This document shows positions 9,148 to 18,331 of a stretch of DNA of 38,111 bases, in pieces. Numbering within the stretch: the first letter of the stretch is position 1; every line of letters starts with the position of its first letter. The notes beneath the pieces are model-generated. The model did no database searches, was not told the DNA's origin, and worked only from the letters and a program-made list of their open reading frames with translations. Source of the DNA: an uncultured Collinsella sp. (GTDB lineage Bacteria > Actinomycetota > Coriobacteriia > Coriobacteriales > Coriobacteriaceae); NCBI GenBank assembly GCA_900541205.1, contig UQIV01000024.1:1-38111 (forward strand). The letters run 5' to 3'. The translations under genes were made by a program, and so were the position numbers.

Positions 9148-10055
9148 TACTGTTCCTCCAATGCTGAGGCTCCGCCGACGATCTCGTTGATCTCGGTCGT
9201 GATCGAAGCCTGGCGCACGCGACTATACGTGCGGGTAAGGGTCGAGATGATCGCGGTGGCGTTTTCCGTTGCGGAGTGCATGGCCTTGCGGCGCGCACCC
9301 TGCTCGGCGGCCGCCGAATCGATCAGAGCCTGGTAGATGACCGTCAGGATATATGACGGCACAAGCTTGCCGAGAACATGCTCGGGAGAGGGCACGAACT
9401 CGAACGTGGACGAGATGCGCTTAGGGGCGTCGGTCTCGTTCTTACGCGGACCGTGGGCCATAGCGATCATCTCGGGGTCGAGCGGCAGCAAATGCTCGAC
9501 GCGAAGCTCCTGATCCACGCGGTTCTTGGCGTGGTGGTAGACAAGCTCGACGCGGTCAAGCTCACCGGCACGATACGCATCGCAGATATGAGAGGAGATC
9601 ATGCGGGCCTGATTGAAATCGGGCTCGGAGGAGTTGCCCTCAAAGTGCATGGTGACGTTTGCGCGGTCGCGGAAATACGTGGCCGGTTTGCGCCCACACG
9701 CGATGATCTCGCACTCGATGCCGTCGTTCGCCCAAGAAGCGGCGAGCTTTTCGGCCGTGCGCTCCACCGTCGTATTGAAACCGCCGGCAAGGCCGCGGTC
9801 CGAGGCAATAACGACAATCAGGCCATGCTTGACACTCTCATGCTTCTGCAGCATGGGATCGGTGCCCGAACAGGAGGCGTCGCCGGCGACCGTCAACATG
9901 ACGTCGGTCAGCGCCTCCTTATAGGGCTCGGCCTGCTTGGAGCGATCGAGGGCACGACGGATCTTGGCCGTAGAGACCATCTCCATCGTGCGCGTGATCT
10001 GCTTGGTCGTGGTAACCGAGGAGATTCGCTTCTTAATGTCGCGAAGGTTGGCCAT
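9147..10055 (-). CDS. atpG: ATP synthase gamma subunit (F1, rotor)
   Basis: A 302-residue gamma subunit forming the central coiled-coil shaft. The N-terminal helix (MANLRDIKKRISSVTTTKQI) and C-terminal helix (SRVRQASITTEINEIVGGA) are the conserved parts that sit inside the alpha-beta hexamer. The middle has ASDRGLAGGFN, the usual Rossmann-like start. It lies five bases after the atpA stop, and its stop overlaps the atpD start. Confidence 0.96.
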
Positions 10056-10060
10056 AGGGC

Positions 10061-11659
10061 TTAGTTCTCCTCTGATCCAGTCGTATCGGCATGGTGCTTG
10101 GTCATGAACTGCTGCTTGAAGTCACCGATGACACGCAAGAGCTCGGCCTTGGTGTCGTCGTCGATCTTCTTGGCGCGAACCTTGTCGAGCAGCGAGCCAA
10201 AGCCATTGTCCATGTACTCGATGAGCTCGGCACGGAAAGGCAACACGTCGGCGATCTCCAGGTCATCCAGGAAGCCCTCGTTGCCAGCGAACAGCGTAAC
10301 AATCTGCTCACCAACCTCGAACGGCTTGTAGCGCGGCTGCTTCAGGAGCTCGGTCATGCGAGCGCCGTGGGTCAGCTGCTTCTGAGTAGCCTCGTCAAGG
10401 TCGGAGCCGAACTGCGTAAAGCCGGCGAGCTCCTGGTACGAAGCGAGGTCCAGACGAAGGTTGCCGGCGACCTGCTTCATGGCCTTGGTCTGAGCATCGC
10501 CACCGACGCGGGACACGGAGATGCCCACGTCGACTGCCGGGCGCTGGCCCTGGAAGAAGAGCTCGGACTGCAGATAGATCTGACCATCGGTAATGGAAAT
10601 GACGTTGGTCGGAATGTAGGCCGAGACGTCGCCGTCCTGGGTCTCGATGATCGGCAGAGCCGTCATGGAGCCGTAGCCGTTCTTCTTGGACATCTTAACG
10701 GCACGCTCGAGCAGACGAGAGTGCAGGTAGAAGATGTCGCCAGGATAGGCCTCGCGTCCGGGCGGACGATGCAGCGTCAGCGACATCTGGCGGTAGGCCA
10801 CGGCCTGCTTGGACAGGTCGTCGTAGATGACGAGCACGTGACCGCCGGGGTTGGTCTCGCTGGCGGGCTTACCGTCCTCGCCGTTGTACATAAAGAACTC
10901 GCCGATAGCGGCACCAGCCATAGGCGCGATGTACTGCATAGGGGCGGAATCGGCAGCGGTGGCCGAAACGATGATGGTGTAGTCGAGCGCACCGTGCTGA
11001 GCGAGGGTCTCGCGGATGTTAGCAACCGTGGAGGCCTTCTGGCCGATGGCGACATAGATGCAGACCATGCCCTTGCCGCGCTGATTGAGGATAGCGTCGA
11101 TGGCAATAGCGGTCTTACCAGTCTTACGGTCGCCGATGATGAGCTCACGCTGACCACGGCCGATAGGCACCATGGAGTCGATGGCCAACAGGCCGGTCTG
11201 AACCGGCTCGCACACCGGGGTACGGTCGATGACACCGGGGGCTTTGAACTCGATGGGGCGACGATGCGTGGCGACGATGTCGCCCAGGCCGTCGATAGGC
11301 TGGCCGAGCGGATTGACGACGCGGCCGAGCATGGCGCGGCTCACGGGGATATCCATAATGCGGCCAGTGGTGCGGCACTCGTCGCCTTCCTTGATGGAGT
11401 CGACGGCACCGAACAGAACGGCGCCGACCTCGTCACGGTCAAGGTTCTGGGCAAGGCCGAAGACGGTCTCACCGGTATCGGAGCTCTTGAACTCCAGAAG
11501 CTCGCCTGCCATGGCGCTCTTGAGGCCGGAGACGCGCGCGATGCCGTCGCCTACCTCGTCGACCGTTGAAACCTCATGCGTATCGACCGTCGCGGAGAGG
11601 CTCGTGAGCTGCTCCTGCAGTTTCTTGGCGATATCCTGGGCATTGAGGGTTTCGGACAT
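10061..11659 (-). CDS. atpA: ATP synthase alpha subunit (F1)
   Basis: A 532-residue alpha subunit forming the non-catalytic nucleotide sites. The P-loop GDRKTGKT is at 176-183, and the arginine finger is in the conserved VGISVSRVGGDAQ. The C-terminal tail is slightly long and acidic. The ATG overlaps the atpH stop as TAATG. Length and motifs are standard. Confidence 0.98.
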   Translation of the reverse strand: MSETLNAQDIAKKLQEQLTSLSATVDTHEVSTVDEVGDGIARVSGLKSAMAGELLEFKSSDTGETVFGLAQNLDRDEVGAVLFGAVDSIKEGDECRTTGRIMDIPVSRAMLGRVVNPLGQPIDGLGDIVATHRRPIEFKAPGVIDRTPVCEPVQTGLLAIDSMVPIGRGQRELIIGDRKTGKTAIAIDAILNQRGKGMVCIYVAIGQKASTVANIRETLAQHGALDYTIIVSATAADSAPMQYIAPMAGAAIGEFFMYNGEDGKPASETNPGGHVLVIYDDLSKQAVAYRQMSLTLHRPPGREAYPGDIFYLHSRLLERAVKMSKKNGYGSMTALPIIETQDGDVSAYIPTNVISITDGQIYLQSELFFQGQRPAVDVGISVSRVGGDAQTKAMKQVAGNLRLDLASYQELAGFTQFGSDLDEATQKQLTHGARMTELLKQPRYKPFEVGEQIVTLFAGNEGFLDDLEIADVLPFRAELIEYMDNGFGSLLDKVRAKKIDDDTKAELLRVIGDFKQQFMTKHHADTTGSEEN

Positions 11660-12135
11660 TAGGCTTCACCTCCGTACGAATTAGCAGAGTTTGCGAGGGT
11701 CTCCTGCGCGATGCGCAGCTGCGTCTTGACGGAGATGTCACGACGCTCGCCGCGGGCCTCGAGCACCAGGCCGCCCACGATAGACGGGTCGACCTGCTCG
11801 ATAAGGAATACCTTGCGGCCGAAGTCCTGCTCGCATTTCTTAGTGATGGTTTGACGCAGCTCGTCGTCGAGCGGGATCGCCGTGGTGACGGTCACGCCCA
11901 CTACATCCTCGTCTTCCTCGGCAACATACTTAAAGGCAGCTGCCACCTTGGGAAGAAGGTCGAGCTGGTCGCGCTTGGACATGGTGTCGAGCACGGCGAT
12001 GATCTCGGGGCTGGCGCTAGCCAGGCGCTCGATCATCTCGAGGTCCTCGAACACATGATTCTCGGTCTTGGCGGCTTCCAAAAGGGAGCGCGCGTAGGTC
12101 TCGAGCACCTTGTCCTGATAGCGGCTAGTCGGCAT
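11659..12135 (-). CDS. atpH: ATP synthase delta subunit (peripheral stalk, OSCP-like)
   Basis: A 158-residue delta subunit, which clamps the top of F1 to the b-subunit stator. It shows the N-terminal helical domain starting RYQDKVLETYARSLLEAA and the C-terminal signature DPSIVGGLVLEARGERRDISVKT. It is a little short for the family (about 170-180). The start overlaps the end of atpF by 11 bases, and the stop overlaps the atpA start. Confidence 0.93.
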   Translation of the reverse strand: MPTSRYQDKVLETYARSLLEAAKTENHVFEDLEMIERLASASPEIIAVLDTMSKRDQLDLLPKVAAAFKYVAEEDEDVVGVTVTTAIPLDDELRQTITKKCEQDFGRKVFLIEQVDPSIVGGLVLEARGERRDISVKTQLRIAQETLANSANSYGGEA

Positions 12136-12727
12136 TCAGGCTACCTGCTTCCTGGATGTAGCGCTCGATGAGCTTCTTCTGCTCGGCATCGTCCTCGAGT
12201 GCCTCGCCCACGATCTTGGTGGCGACGGCAACGGACAGGTCGGCGATGGAGCTCGCGGCACCGGCGTAGATGGACTTGCGCTCGTCCTCGACAGTCGTAT
12301 GGGCCTTGGCGATGATCTCCTCGGCCTCCTTGTGGGCAGCCTCGATGATACGGGCGCGCTCGGACTCGGCGTCCTTACGGGCCTCGAGAACGATGTCGGC
12401 AGCCTGACGACGGGCGTCGGTGACGATCGAGTCGGACTCAGCGCGCTTGGCGATGGCCTCCTGCTTGGTCTTCTCGGCCTCGTCGAGGCTCTCCTCGATC
12501 TTCTTGCCGCGCTCCTCCATGGTTTTCATGATGCCCGGCAGGGCGACCTTTGCCAGCACGATCCAGATGATCAGGAAGGCGATAAGCGCCGGGATGAACT
12601 CCGCCATCTTAGGGATGAGGATGTCCGCACCGGCAGCGCCGTCCTCGGCGAACGCGGAAACCGGCATGAGCAGCGCGGCCGCGGACGCGGAGAGTGCGAT
12701 CGCGCTCTTCTGGGATGAAAGATTCAT
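12125..12727 (-). CDS. atpF: ATP synthase b subunit (peripheral stalk)
   Basis: A 200-residue b subunit. It begins with a signal-peptide-like segment (hydrophobic stretch ending VSAFAEDG, residues about 8-30), then a TM helix (FIPALIAFLIIWIVLAKVAL, about 44-63), then a long charged coiled coil rich in Ala, Glu and Lys reaching residue about 170, the stator arm. The ATG at 12727 has GGAG eight bases upstream. The extra N-terminal hydrophobic segment is not found in E. coli b; whether it is cleaved cannot be told from sequence. Confidence 0.94.
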   Translation of the reverse strand: MNLSSQKSAIALSASAAALLMPVSAFAEDGAAGADILIPKMAEFIPALIAFLIIWIVLAKVALPGIMKTMEERGKKIEESLDEAEKTKQEAIAKRAESDSIVTDARRQAADIVLEARKDAESERARIIEAAHKEAEEIIAKAHTTVEDERKSIYAGAASSIADLSVAVATKIVGEALEDDAEQKKLIERYIQEAGSLNAD

Positions 12728-12742
12728 ACTTGACGCTCCGTG

Positions 12743-12937
12743 CTATTTAACGATCAGCGCGACAACGAAGCCGATCAGAGCCAGAGCCTCGCCGAAGGCG
12801 GAGCCCATGATGAAGACGGTGAACACGCGGCCCTGGACCTCAGGCTGACGGGCCATAGCACCCGTAGCACCCAGAGCAGACAGGCCGATAGCAAGACCAG
12901 CGCCGATAACACCGAGACCGTAACCGATAACTCCCAC
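12743..12937 (-). CDS. atpE: ATP synthase c subunit (Fo ring)
   Basis: A 64-residue hairpin of two TM helices joined by the polar loop ARQPE, forming the rotor ring. The essential carboxylate is the Glu in FGEALALIGF of helix 2. The glutamine that helps bind sodium in Na+-type rings is replaced by Ile when aligned on ARQPE, and the Ser after the carboxylate is Ala, so the ring looks proton-coupled. The start is GTG at 12937 with an excellent AAAGGAGG six bases upstream. The protein is short for the family because its N terminus is minimal. Confidence 0.95.
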   Translation of the reverse strand: MGVIGYGLGVIGAGLAIGLSALGATGAMARQPEVQGRVFTVFIMGSAFGEALALIGFVVALIVK

Positions 12938-13061
12938 GATTCCTCCTTTGTCGTGCGTGTCTTATTTCACGCAGGATAACCTTTTTATAACTGCCGGGCT
13001 CCATGGGTACGGGCACCGGCGGTTTAACGAATTGCCTTACCTTTAAGGCGCGAACGGAAGA
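12938..13061 (-). other. 124-bp atpB-atpE intergenic spacer
   Basis: This is the largest gap inside the atp operon. On the minus strand it holds an imperfect GC-rich hairpin (GCCGG ... CCCGGC around 12993-13020), then AT-rich sequence and the strong AAAGGAGG of atpE. A strong RBS and spacer before atpE fits the high stoichiometry of the c subunit. I see no convincing internal promoter. Confidence 0.4.
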
Positions 13062-13865
13062 CTACTCCTCCTCCGCGACCTCCTCTGCCTCGGAGACATA
13101 CACGGCGGTAAGGACCGTGAAGACGTAAGCCTGGATGGCGCCGACCACAAGCTCGATCGCATAGATCAGGATGAGGATGGCAAGCCAGGCCAGCGAAGGC
13201 AGGGCGCCGACGGCGTGGGCCGCGGAAACCTGCTGAAGCAGCGGCTGCATGAACATGCTCGCCATGATGGCGAACGAGCCCATGACCACGTGTCCTGCGA
13301 ACATGTTGCAGAACAGACGGACGGCGAGCGTGATGAGGCGCAGGAAGGTCGAGAAAAGCTCGACGACCCACACAAGCACGTTCATCGGGAAGCTCACGCC
13401 CTGCGGGGCGAGGCTCTTGATGTAGCCGATCACGCCGTGAGCCTTGCATCCGTAGTAGATGAAGTACACGAAGGCGAAGATGGCGAGCGCAGCGGTGGAG
13501 CCGATTGCGCCGGTGCCGGGCTTCATTCCCGGGATCAGGCCGATCATGTTATTGATCAGGATGAACAGGAAAAGCGAGCACAGGAACGGGAAGTGCTTCT
13601 TCCAGTTCTCACCCACGACGCCCTTGCCGATATCGTTCTCGACGTACTCGATGATGTACTCGAAACCGTTGACGAAGAAGCCCTTGGGAACCAGGGTCTG
13701 CTTCTTCTTGAACACGGCCAGGACGATCAGGAGCACGATCGTGGAGACGATCAGCCAAAACGAGTACTGCGTGATGCCGCAGCTCAGATCGCCCACGACA
13801 GGGGTGGAGCTGAACTCGCTGACCAGATGATTAATCTCATCAGGCAGCTTTTCAAAAATTTCCAC
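13062..13865 (-). CDS. atpB: ATP synthase a subunit (Fo)
   Basis: A 267-residue integral membrane subunit providing the half-channels for ion passage. About five or six TM segments are visible. The essential arginine is in ITLAVRLFCNMFAGHVV (family LSLRLFGNMFAGE), and the last helices carry the usual AIELVVGAIQAYVFTVLTAVYV. The C terminus is unusually acidic (EAEEVAEEE). It starts three bases after atpI. Confidence 0.96.
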   Translation of the reverse strand: MEIFEKLPDEINHLVSEFSSTPVVGDLSCGITQYSFWLIVSTIVLLIVLAVFKKKQTLVPKGFFVNGFEYIIEYVENDIGKGVVGENWKKHFPFLCSLFLFILINNMIGLIPGMKPGTGAIGSTAALAIFAFVYFIYYGCKAHGVIGYIKSLAPQGVSFPMNVLVWVVELFSTFLRLITLAVRLFCNMFAGHVVMGSFAIMASMFMQPLLQQVSAAHAVGALPSLAWLAILILIYAIELVVGAIQAYVFTVLTAVYVSEAEEVAEEE

Positions 13866-13868
13866 GAC

Positions 13869-14180
13869 TTACCTTTCGACCTCATGAGGATCCCGCAGCG
13901 CCTTGGCGACGCGAACCGTGCAGGCGGCCATAAAAGCCACGAAGCCGATCGCCTCGCCCAGGAGGAACATGCGAAATGCCTCTCCGAACAACGCAAACAC
14001 AACCAAGGTAAAGACGAGCAGGGCGACTGCCGAGACCGCCAGACTCACCATGCCCTTGAGCATGTCCGCATTCTGTTTATCGTCAAGAACCGGCTTGAGC
14101 GTAAAAACAAAGGGAAGGAAGGCAATTGCGCCCGCGATGGCGCCTGCAACGATAGCGAGCAGATCGGCTATCTGAAACAC
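13869..14180 (-). CDS. AtpI-like small membrane protein, first gene of the atp operon
   Basis: About 103 residues with four hydrophobic segments (ADLLAIVAGAIAGAIAFLPF; MVSLAVSAVALLVFTLVVFALF; MFLLGEAIGFVAFMAACTV and a short one). Position directly before atpB and topology match AtpI-type proteins, which help assemble the c ring; sequence conservation in this family is poor. The frame is open to a TTG at 14255 without an RBS; the GTG at 14180 has GAGG six bases upstream and gives a better N terminus, so I prefer it. The longer form would add 25 residues. Confidence 0.7.
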   Translation of the reverse strand: MFQIADLLAIVAGAIAGAIAFLPFVFTLKPVLDDKQNADMLKGMVSLAVSAVALLVFTLVVFALFGEAFRMFLLGEAIGFVAFMAACTVRVAKALRDPHEVER

Positions 14181-14241
14181 TGGCTTCCTCGCTTTCCTTT
14201 TTAACGCCTCACAGCACAGTCCCAGCCAAACATTGGTGACT

Positions 14242-14269
14242 ATTGTACGAGCCAATCGCTAAAGTACAA
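14242..14269 (-). promoter_or_regulatory. Candidate atp operon promoter
   Basis: On the minus strand TTGTAC (14264-14269) and TACAAT (14242-14247) are separated by 16 bases, a fair -35/-10 pair about 60 bases before the preferred atpI start. The 280-bp stretch 14181-14460 upstream of atpI holds nothing else I recognise. No clear terminator for upp is visible there, so read-through from upp is possible. Confidence 0.5.
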
Positions 14270-14460
14270 CCGTAAAACAAACGGTTAATACGCACCTGTA
14301 CGTTTTCTTAAGGCCTTCTTTATGCCGCAGGTACGGTAATACGTTTTTTCGAACCCCTCAGCGCAAAACGTCCGTTAACAGAAGTGCGCGTGGACGACTT
14401 TTGCTCGCCCGCGCGCACCATTTCTTCGTATTTGTGACCGTAGCCGACAAGGCCCAACGG

Positions 14461-15108
14461 CTAGAGCGTACCGTAGATGCGGTCGCCGGCGTCGCCCAGG
14501 CCGGGAACGATGTAGGCGGCCTCGTTGAGATGGTCATCGATGGCGCAGGTATAAATATGTACGTCGGGGTCCTTTTCGGTCAGCGACTTGAGGCCCTCGG
14601 GCGCGGCGACGATACACAGCATGCGGATATCCTTGACACCGCGCTCGCGCAGGTAGCTGATGGCCATCTCGGCCGAACCGCCCGTGGCGAGCATGGGGTC
14701 GACAACCAGGCAGATGCGCTGATCGATATCCTTGGGCATCTTGCAGTAATACTCATGCGGCTCGTGGGTGACCTCGTCGCGCTCCATACCGATGTGGCCC
14801 ACGCGAGCCGAGGGTACCAAGTCGAGGATACCGTCGACCATGCCGAGGCCCGCACGCAGGATGGGAACGATGGCGAGCTTTTTGCCGGCGAGCTGCTTAA
14901 ACGTTGCGGTGGTGATGGGAGTCTCGACCTCGACGTCTTCCATGGGCAGGTCGCGCATGGCCTCGTAGCCGTCAAAGAGCGCAAGCTCGCGCACGAGCCT
15001 GCGGAACTGGTTGGTGCCAGTGCTCTTGTCGCGCAAGATCGACAGCTTGTGCTGGACGAGTGGGTGATCGACAAGGGTCACACGGGACGTATCGTAGGTG
15101 ACGGTCAT
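14461..15108 (-). CDS. upp: Uracil phosphoribosyltransferase
   Basis: A 215-residue enzyme making UMP from uracil and PRPP in pyrimidine salvage. The PRPP loop VDPMLATGGSAEMAI is present, as are the family starts HPLVQHKLSILRD and the C-terminal uracil-binding YIVPGLGDAGDRIYGT. Length is typical (about 208-215). The ATG at 15108 has AGGGG upstream. It follows glpK by 122 bases with no obvious terminator between. Confidence 0.96.
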   Translation of the reverse strand: MTVTYDTSRVTLVDHPLVQHKLSILRDKSTGTNQFRRLVRELALFDGYEAMRDLPMEDVEVETPITTATFKQLAGKKLAIVPILRAGLGMVDGILDLVPSARVGHIGMERDEVTHEPHEYYCKMPKDIDQRICLVVDPMLATGGSAEMAISYLRERGVKDIRMLCIVAAPEGLKSLTEKDPDVHIYTCAIDDHLNEAAYIVPGLGDAGDRIYGTL

Positions 15109-15230
15109 GGGTTGATGCCCCTTTCATTGCGGCCGGAAGATGGCCTTGCTGACAAGGCGCATGGCGACGTTGCTGCCTCGCGCCGTGCATAAGTTTAACG
15201 GTTTGTTGTATCGAGCAGCTCGTCGCAACC

Positions 15231-16772
15231 CTACTGAGCGGTGTTGAGCGAACGCTTGACGGCATCACGCCAACCAGCGAGGTTGCTCTCACGGCGCTCG
15301 GCGGACATGTGAGGATGGAAGACTTTGACGATCTGAGCGTTTTGCTCCAGCTCCTCCAAATCCTCCCAATAGCCGACGGCAAGGCCCGCCAAGTACGCGG
15401 CGCCGATCGCCGTGGTCTCCACCGTCTCGCACTGCAGCACGGGGATATCCAGCAGATCGGCCTGGAATTGCATGATGAACTCGTTGCGCGAGGCACCGCC
15501 ATCGACGGACAGGCGCTCAATCGAAAGTCCCACGTCCTGCTCCATGGCGCGTAGCACGTCATAACTCTGGTAGGCCATGGACTCGCAGGCCGCACGCACA
15601 ATGGTCGCGCGACTCGAGGCGCCGGTCAGGCCGCACACGATACCGCGAGCATGCGGGTCCCACCAGGGAGCGCCCAGGCCTGCGAAGGCGGGGACGAAGT
15701 AGCAGCCCTCGTTGTCGTTGATCGAAACGGCGAGTTGCGCGGACTCGCTCACGCTCGAGATGATGCCCATGTTGTTGCGCAGCCAATTCATGGTTGAGCC
15801 GGCGGCAAAGATAGAGCCCTCGAGCGCATAGCTGATCTTGCCGTCCGCGGCGATACCGATCGTGGAGACCAGACCGTTCTTGGATTCGACGATCTCGTCG
15901 CCGGTGTTCATGAGCATAAAGCAACCCGTGCCATAGGTGTTTTTGGTCTGGCCGGGATGGAAGCAGCAGTGGCCGAACAGCGACGCCTGCTGGTCGCCCG
16001 CCACGCCCATGATGGGTGGCATGTTGGTCATGATGTCGCTCGCGACGCGGCCGTAGTCGCCCGAGCTCCAACGAACCTCGGGCATCATGGAGCGCGGGAC
16101 GTCGAAAAGCGCCAGCAGATCGTCGTCCCAATCGAGCGCATGGATATTAAAGAGCGCGGTGCGGCTGGCATTGGTGTAGTCGGTGGCAAAGACCTGACCG
16201 CCGGTGAGGTTGTAGATGAGCCAGGTGTCGATGGTGCCGAACATGAGGTCGCCCGCCGCCGCGCTCTCACGCGCACCGTCGACGTTGTCGAGGATCCACT
16301 GCACCTTGGAAGCCGAGAAATACGGATCGAGCGTGAGTCCCGTGCGGGAGCGCACCAGTTCTTCTGCGCCCTGCTCGACCAGCTCGTCGATCAGAGGTGC
16401 GGTGCGACGGCATTGCCACACGATGGCGTTATAGATGGGTTGGCCGCTTATGCGGTCCCACACCACCGTGGTCTCGCGCTGGTTGGAGATACCGATGGCG
16501 GCAATGCGGTCAGAATGGATGCCGCTCTTAAACTGGACCTCCATCATCACGCCGATCTGGCTGGCAAGCACCTCCGTGGGATCCTGCTCCACCCAGCCGG
16601 GGCGCGGGAAGCTGGTTTTGACGCTACGACGCGCCTGGGCGACGATGCAGCCGTACTCGTCGACGATAGTCGCGAGTACCGAGGTAGTGCCGCAGTCGAG
16701 CGCCATGATGTAGGAACCGCCAAAGCTAAACGAGGCGTCTTCCATGCCCAGGCTGCCTAGATTCAACGACAT
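15231..16772 (-). CDS. glpK: Glycerol kinase
   Basis: A 513-residue FGGY-family kinase making glycerol 3-phosphate with ATP. Visible motifs are the phosphate-1 loop ALDCGTTS (usually DQGTTS, so Gln is replaced by Cys), FPRPGWVEQDP, NAIVWQCRRT (family VWQ[DC]RRT), the catalytic DYTNASRT region and GGASRNEFIMQFQ near the end. The N terminus is about 20 residues longer than usual before the conserved start; the ATG at 16772 has AGGTG six bases upstream, so I keep it. It starts only 13 bases after tsaC. No glycerol facilitator or dehydrogenase is nearby. Confidence 0.94.
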   Translation of the reverse strand: MSLNLGSLGMEDASFSFGGSYIMALDCGTTSVLATIVDEYGCIVAQARRSVKTSFPRPGWVEQDPTEVLASQIGVMMEVQFKSGIHSDRIAAIGISNQRETTVVWDRISGQPIYNAIVWQCRRTAPLIDELVEQGAEELVRSRTGLTLDPYFSASKVQWILDNVDGARESAAAGDLMFGTIDTWLIYNLTGGQVFATDYTNASRTALFNIHALDWDDDLLALFDVPRSMMPEVRWSSGDYGRVASDIMTNMPPIMGVAGDQQASLFGHCCFHPGQTKNTYGTGCFMLMNTGDEIVESKNGLVSTIGIAADGKISYALEGSIFAAGSTMNWLRNNMGIISSVSESAQLAVSINDNEGCYFVPAFAGLGAPWWDPHARGIVCGLTGASSRATIVRAACESMAYQSYDVLRAMEQDVGLSIERLSVDGGASRNEFIMQFQADLLDIPVLQCETVETTAIGAAYLAGLAVGYWEDLEELEQNAQIVKVFHPHMSAERRESNLAGWRDAVKRSLNTAQ

Positions 16773-16785
16773 CGCTTACACCTTT

Positions 16786-17529
16786 CTATTGCATCGGGTC
16801 GGACAGGACCCGTTCGATCTCTGATGCGGGAAGCGCGCCTTGGCGCAGGATCTGGAGCTCGCCGTGCTGAAACGACACGATGGTTGAGGCGTCGCGACAC
16901 GGGGTCTCACCGGCGTCGACGGCCACATCGACCCCCTCCAGGATGCGCTCCTCCACCGTGACAAAACTTGCCGGCGCGGGCGCGCCATGCGTGTTGGCGC
17001 TGGTGCAGGCAAGAGGGCTGCCGCAGGCGCGGATGAGCGCCTGCACCACGGGCGAGGCCGAAGCGCGAAGTGCCACCGTGTCGTCGGCGGCGCGCATAAA
17101 GGTCGGCACGCAGGGGGCCGCCTTGACCACGATAGTCAGGGCGCCCGGCCAGCATCGTCGGGCGAGCACGCGGGCCTCGTTAGGGATATCCACACCATAG
17201 CGGTCGAGTGCCTCGGCATCATCGACCAGCCAGGCAACCGTTTGGGTGAGCTCGCGCTGCTTGAGGGTAAAGATACGACGATAGCCGGTGCCGAGTGCGG
17301 GGACCGCGGCGCCGTTGACGGTGGCCTGCGGATCGCGCGGCCACGGCAGAGGTTCACTTGTATCTTGTGGAACGGCATCCGAGAAGGCGTTGACCGCCAC
17401 GGCGACACCGTAGACCGTCTCGGTTGGAATAAGCGCCAGGCCGCCGCGACCGAGTAGCTCGGCCGTGCGCTCGACTGCAAGCCGATGCGGCTCGCGCGCT
17501 CCCTCGTATACCCGATAGACCGTCTGCAT
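16786..17529 (-). CDS. Sua5/YciO/YrdC-family threonylcarbamoyl-AMP synthase
   Basis: A 247-residue protein of the TsaC/Sua5 family, which makes threonylcarbamoyl-AMP for the t6A modification of ANN-decoding tRNAs. The signature PTETVYGV is at 35-42, then IFTLKQRE (family KGRP), RCWPGALTIVV, TVALRAS (family R[VL]P) and SPLACTSAN. Between PTETVYGV and IFTLKQRE there is an insertion of about 30 residues rich in Pro and Asp that shorter homologues lack. There is no C-terminal Sua5 domain. Genes of this family often sit next to prmC and prfA, as here apart from the intervening hicAB. The KxR motif is slightly degenerate. Confidence 0.87.
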   Translation of the reverse strand: MQTVYRVYEGAREPHRLAVERTAELLGRGGLALIPTETVYGVAVAVNAFSDAVPQDTSEPLPWPRDPQATVNGAAVPALGTGYRRIFTLKQRELTQTVAWLVDDAEALDRYGVDIPNEARVLARRCWPGALTIVVKAAPCVPTFMRAADDTVALRASASPVVQALIRACGSPLACTSANTHGAPAPASFVTVEERILEGVDVAVDAGETPCRDASTIVSFQHGELQILRQGALPASEIERVLSDPMQ

Positions 17530-17663
17530 GTGTATGCCAGCCCCTTACGCTCTGGTGCAAGTTTGTTTACTGTGGGGCATTCTCGCACGAAACGTTCAAC
17601 CTATTTGCCCAGAGCGCATGTTGGTTTGGTGAGCGGCTCTAGTAGTCGGTGAAAGTGAGGGGG

Positions 17664-18110
17664 TTATTGGACGGCTACGAACTTCTTTGGTCTTCCGGCG
17701 TGACGTTCTTGAGCGGCGTAACGCTCGATGCTGTCTATCGTTATCATCCGACGGCCATCGACGAGTTCAACATCGAGCTTTCCGGCTTTGACCAGCGCGG
17801 TAATCCGCGGAGCGGAGACTTTGAGGTCCAGCGCTGCGTCTTTAAATGTTCGGCACGCCGCTTCCCGAGCGTCCTCGTGATCGATTTCGACTGAAAGGGC
17901 CACGACCTCGGCCGAGCGTTCGTACCCTGCCGGAGTCAAACCGTTGTTGAGATCGTCGGCCAAAAACGCCATCAGCGCCTCGGTGGCATGGGCAATCGCT
18001 TCTTCGCGCGTATCGCCATCGGCAAAGGCGCCGGGAATCTGCGGGAAGCTGGCGCAGTAACCGTCGTCTTCTTTTATGAGAACGCAGTCATAGGTAAATC
18101 GCTGCCTCAT
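17664..18110 (-). CDS. hicB: HicB-family antitoxin
   Basis: A 148-residue HicB antitoxin. The N-terminal part has the HicB fold (YDCVLIKEDDGYCASFPQIPG, then TREEAIAHATEAL), which masks the toxin. The C-terminal part (about 100-140) looks like a helix-turn-helix or excisionase-like module (SAPRITALVKAGKLDVEL...ITIDSIERYA), suited to binding its own promoter. The ATG at 18110 has GGAGG four bases upstream and is preferred over the start at 18155, which lies inside hicA. It follows hicA by 11 bases. Confidence 0.9.
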   Translation of the reverse strand: MRQRFTYDCVLIKEDDGYCASFPQIPGAFADGDTREEAIAHATEALMAFLADDLNNGLTPAGYERSAEVVALSVEIDHEDAREAACRTFKDAALDLKVSAPRITALVKAGKLDVELVDGRRMITIDSIERYAAQERHAGRPKKFVAVQ

Positions 18111-18121
18111 TTTGCCTCCAA

Positions 18122-18307
18122 CTACCATCCAGCTTGGCGACGAATACTTGCCCACGTGCCCTTCTTTGGTCGATCACCACCAGAGCCGTTCACGGTGACA
18201 ACACGGTCACCAGAAACATACTTAGCGTGACTACCGACTTGCGCGACCTTCACGAATCCATCGTGCTTGAGTAGGGCAATGATTTCCCGAAAGGTAGGAG
18301 GTTGCAT
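18122..18307 (-). CDS. hicA: HicA-family mRNA interferase toxin
   Basis: A 61-residue HicA toxin, a small double-stranded-RNA-binding-fold ribonuclease that cuts mRNA. Key features are the start FREIIALLKHDGF and the catalytic histidine in QVGSHAKYV (G-S-H motif), then VTVNGSGGDRPKKGT. Toxin-first order with the antitoxin 11 bases downstream is standard. The ATG at 18307 has GAGG about seven bases upstream. A strong promoter with an overlapping inverted repeat lies just ahead. Confidence 0.92.
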   Translation of the reverse strand: MQPPTFREIIALLKHDGFVKVAQVGSHAKYVSGDRVVTVNGSGGDRPKKGTWASIRRQAGW

Positions 18308-18331
18308 GGGCCGACCTCTTTCAGCCGTCCT

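Noticed and set aside
17548..17616. CGCTCTGG/CCAGAGCG inverted pair upstream of tsaC as another cassette copy
   Set aside because: Only the 8-bp outer boxes match; the terminator, GCAGCGTCGA box and GTTACGCGG hairpin are missing, so chance is as likely.
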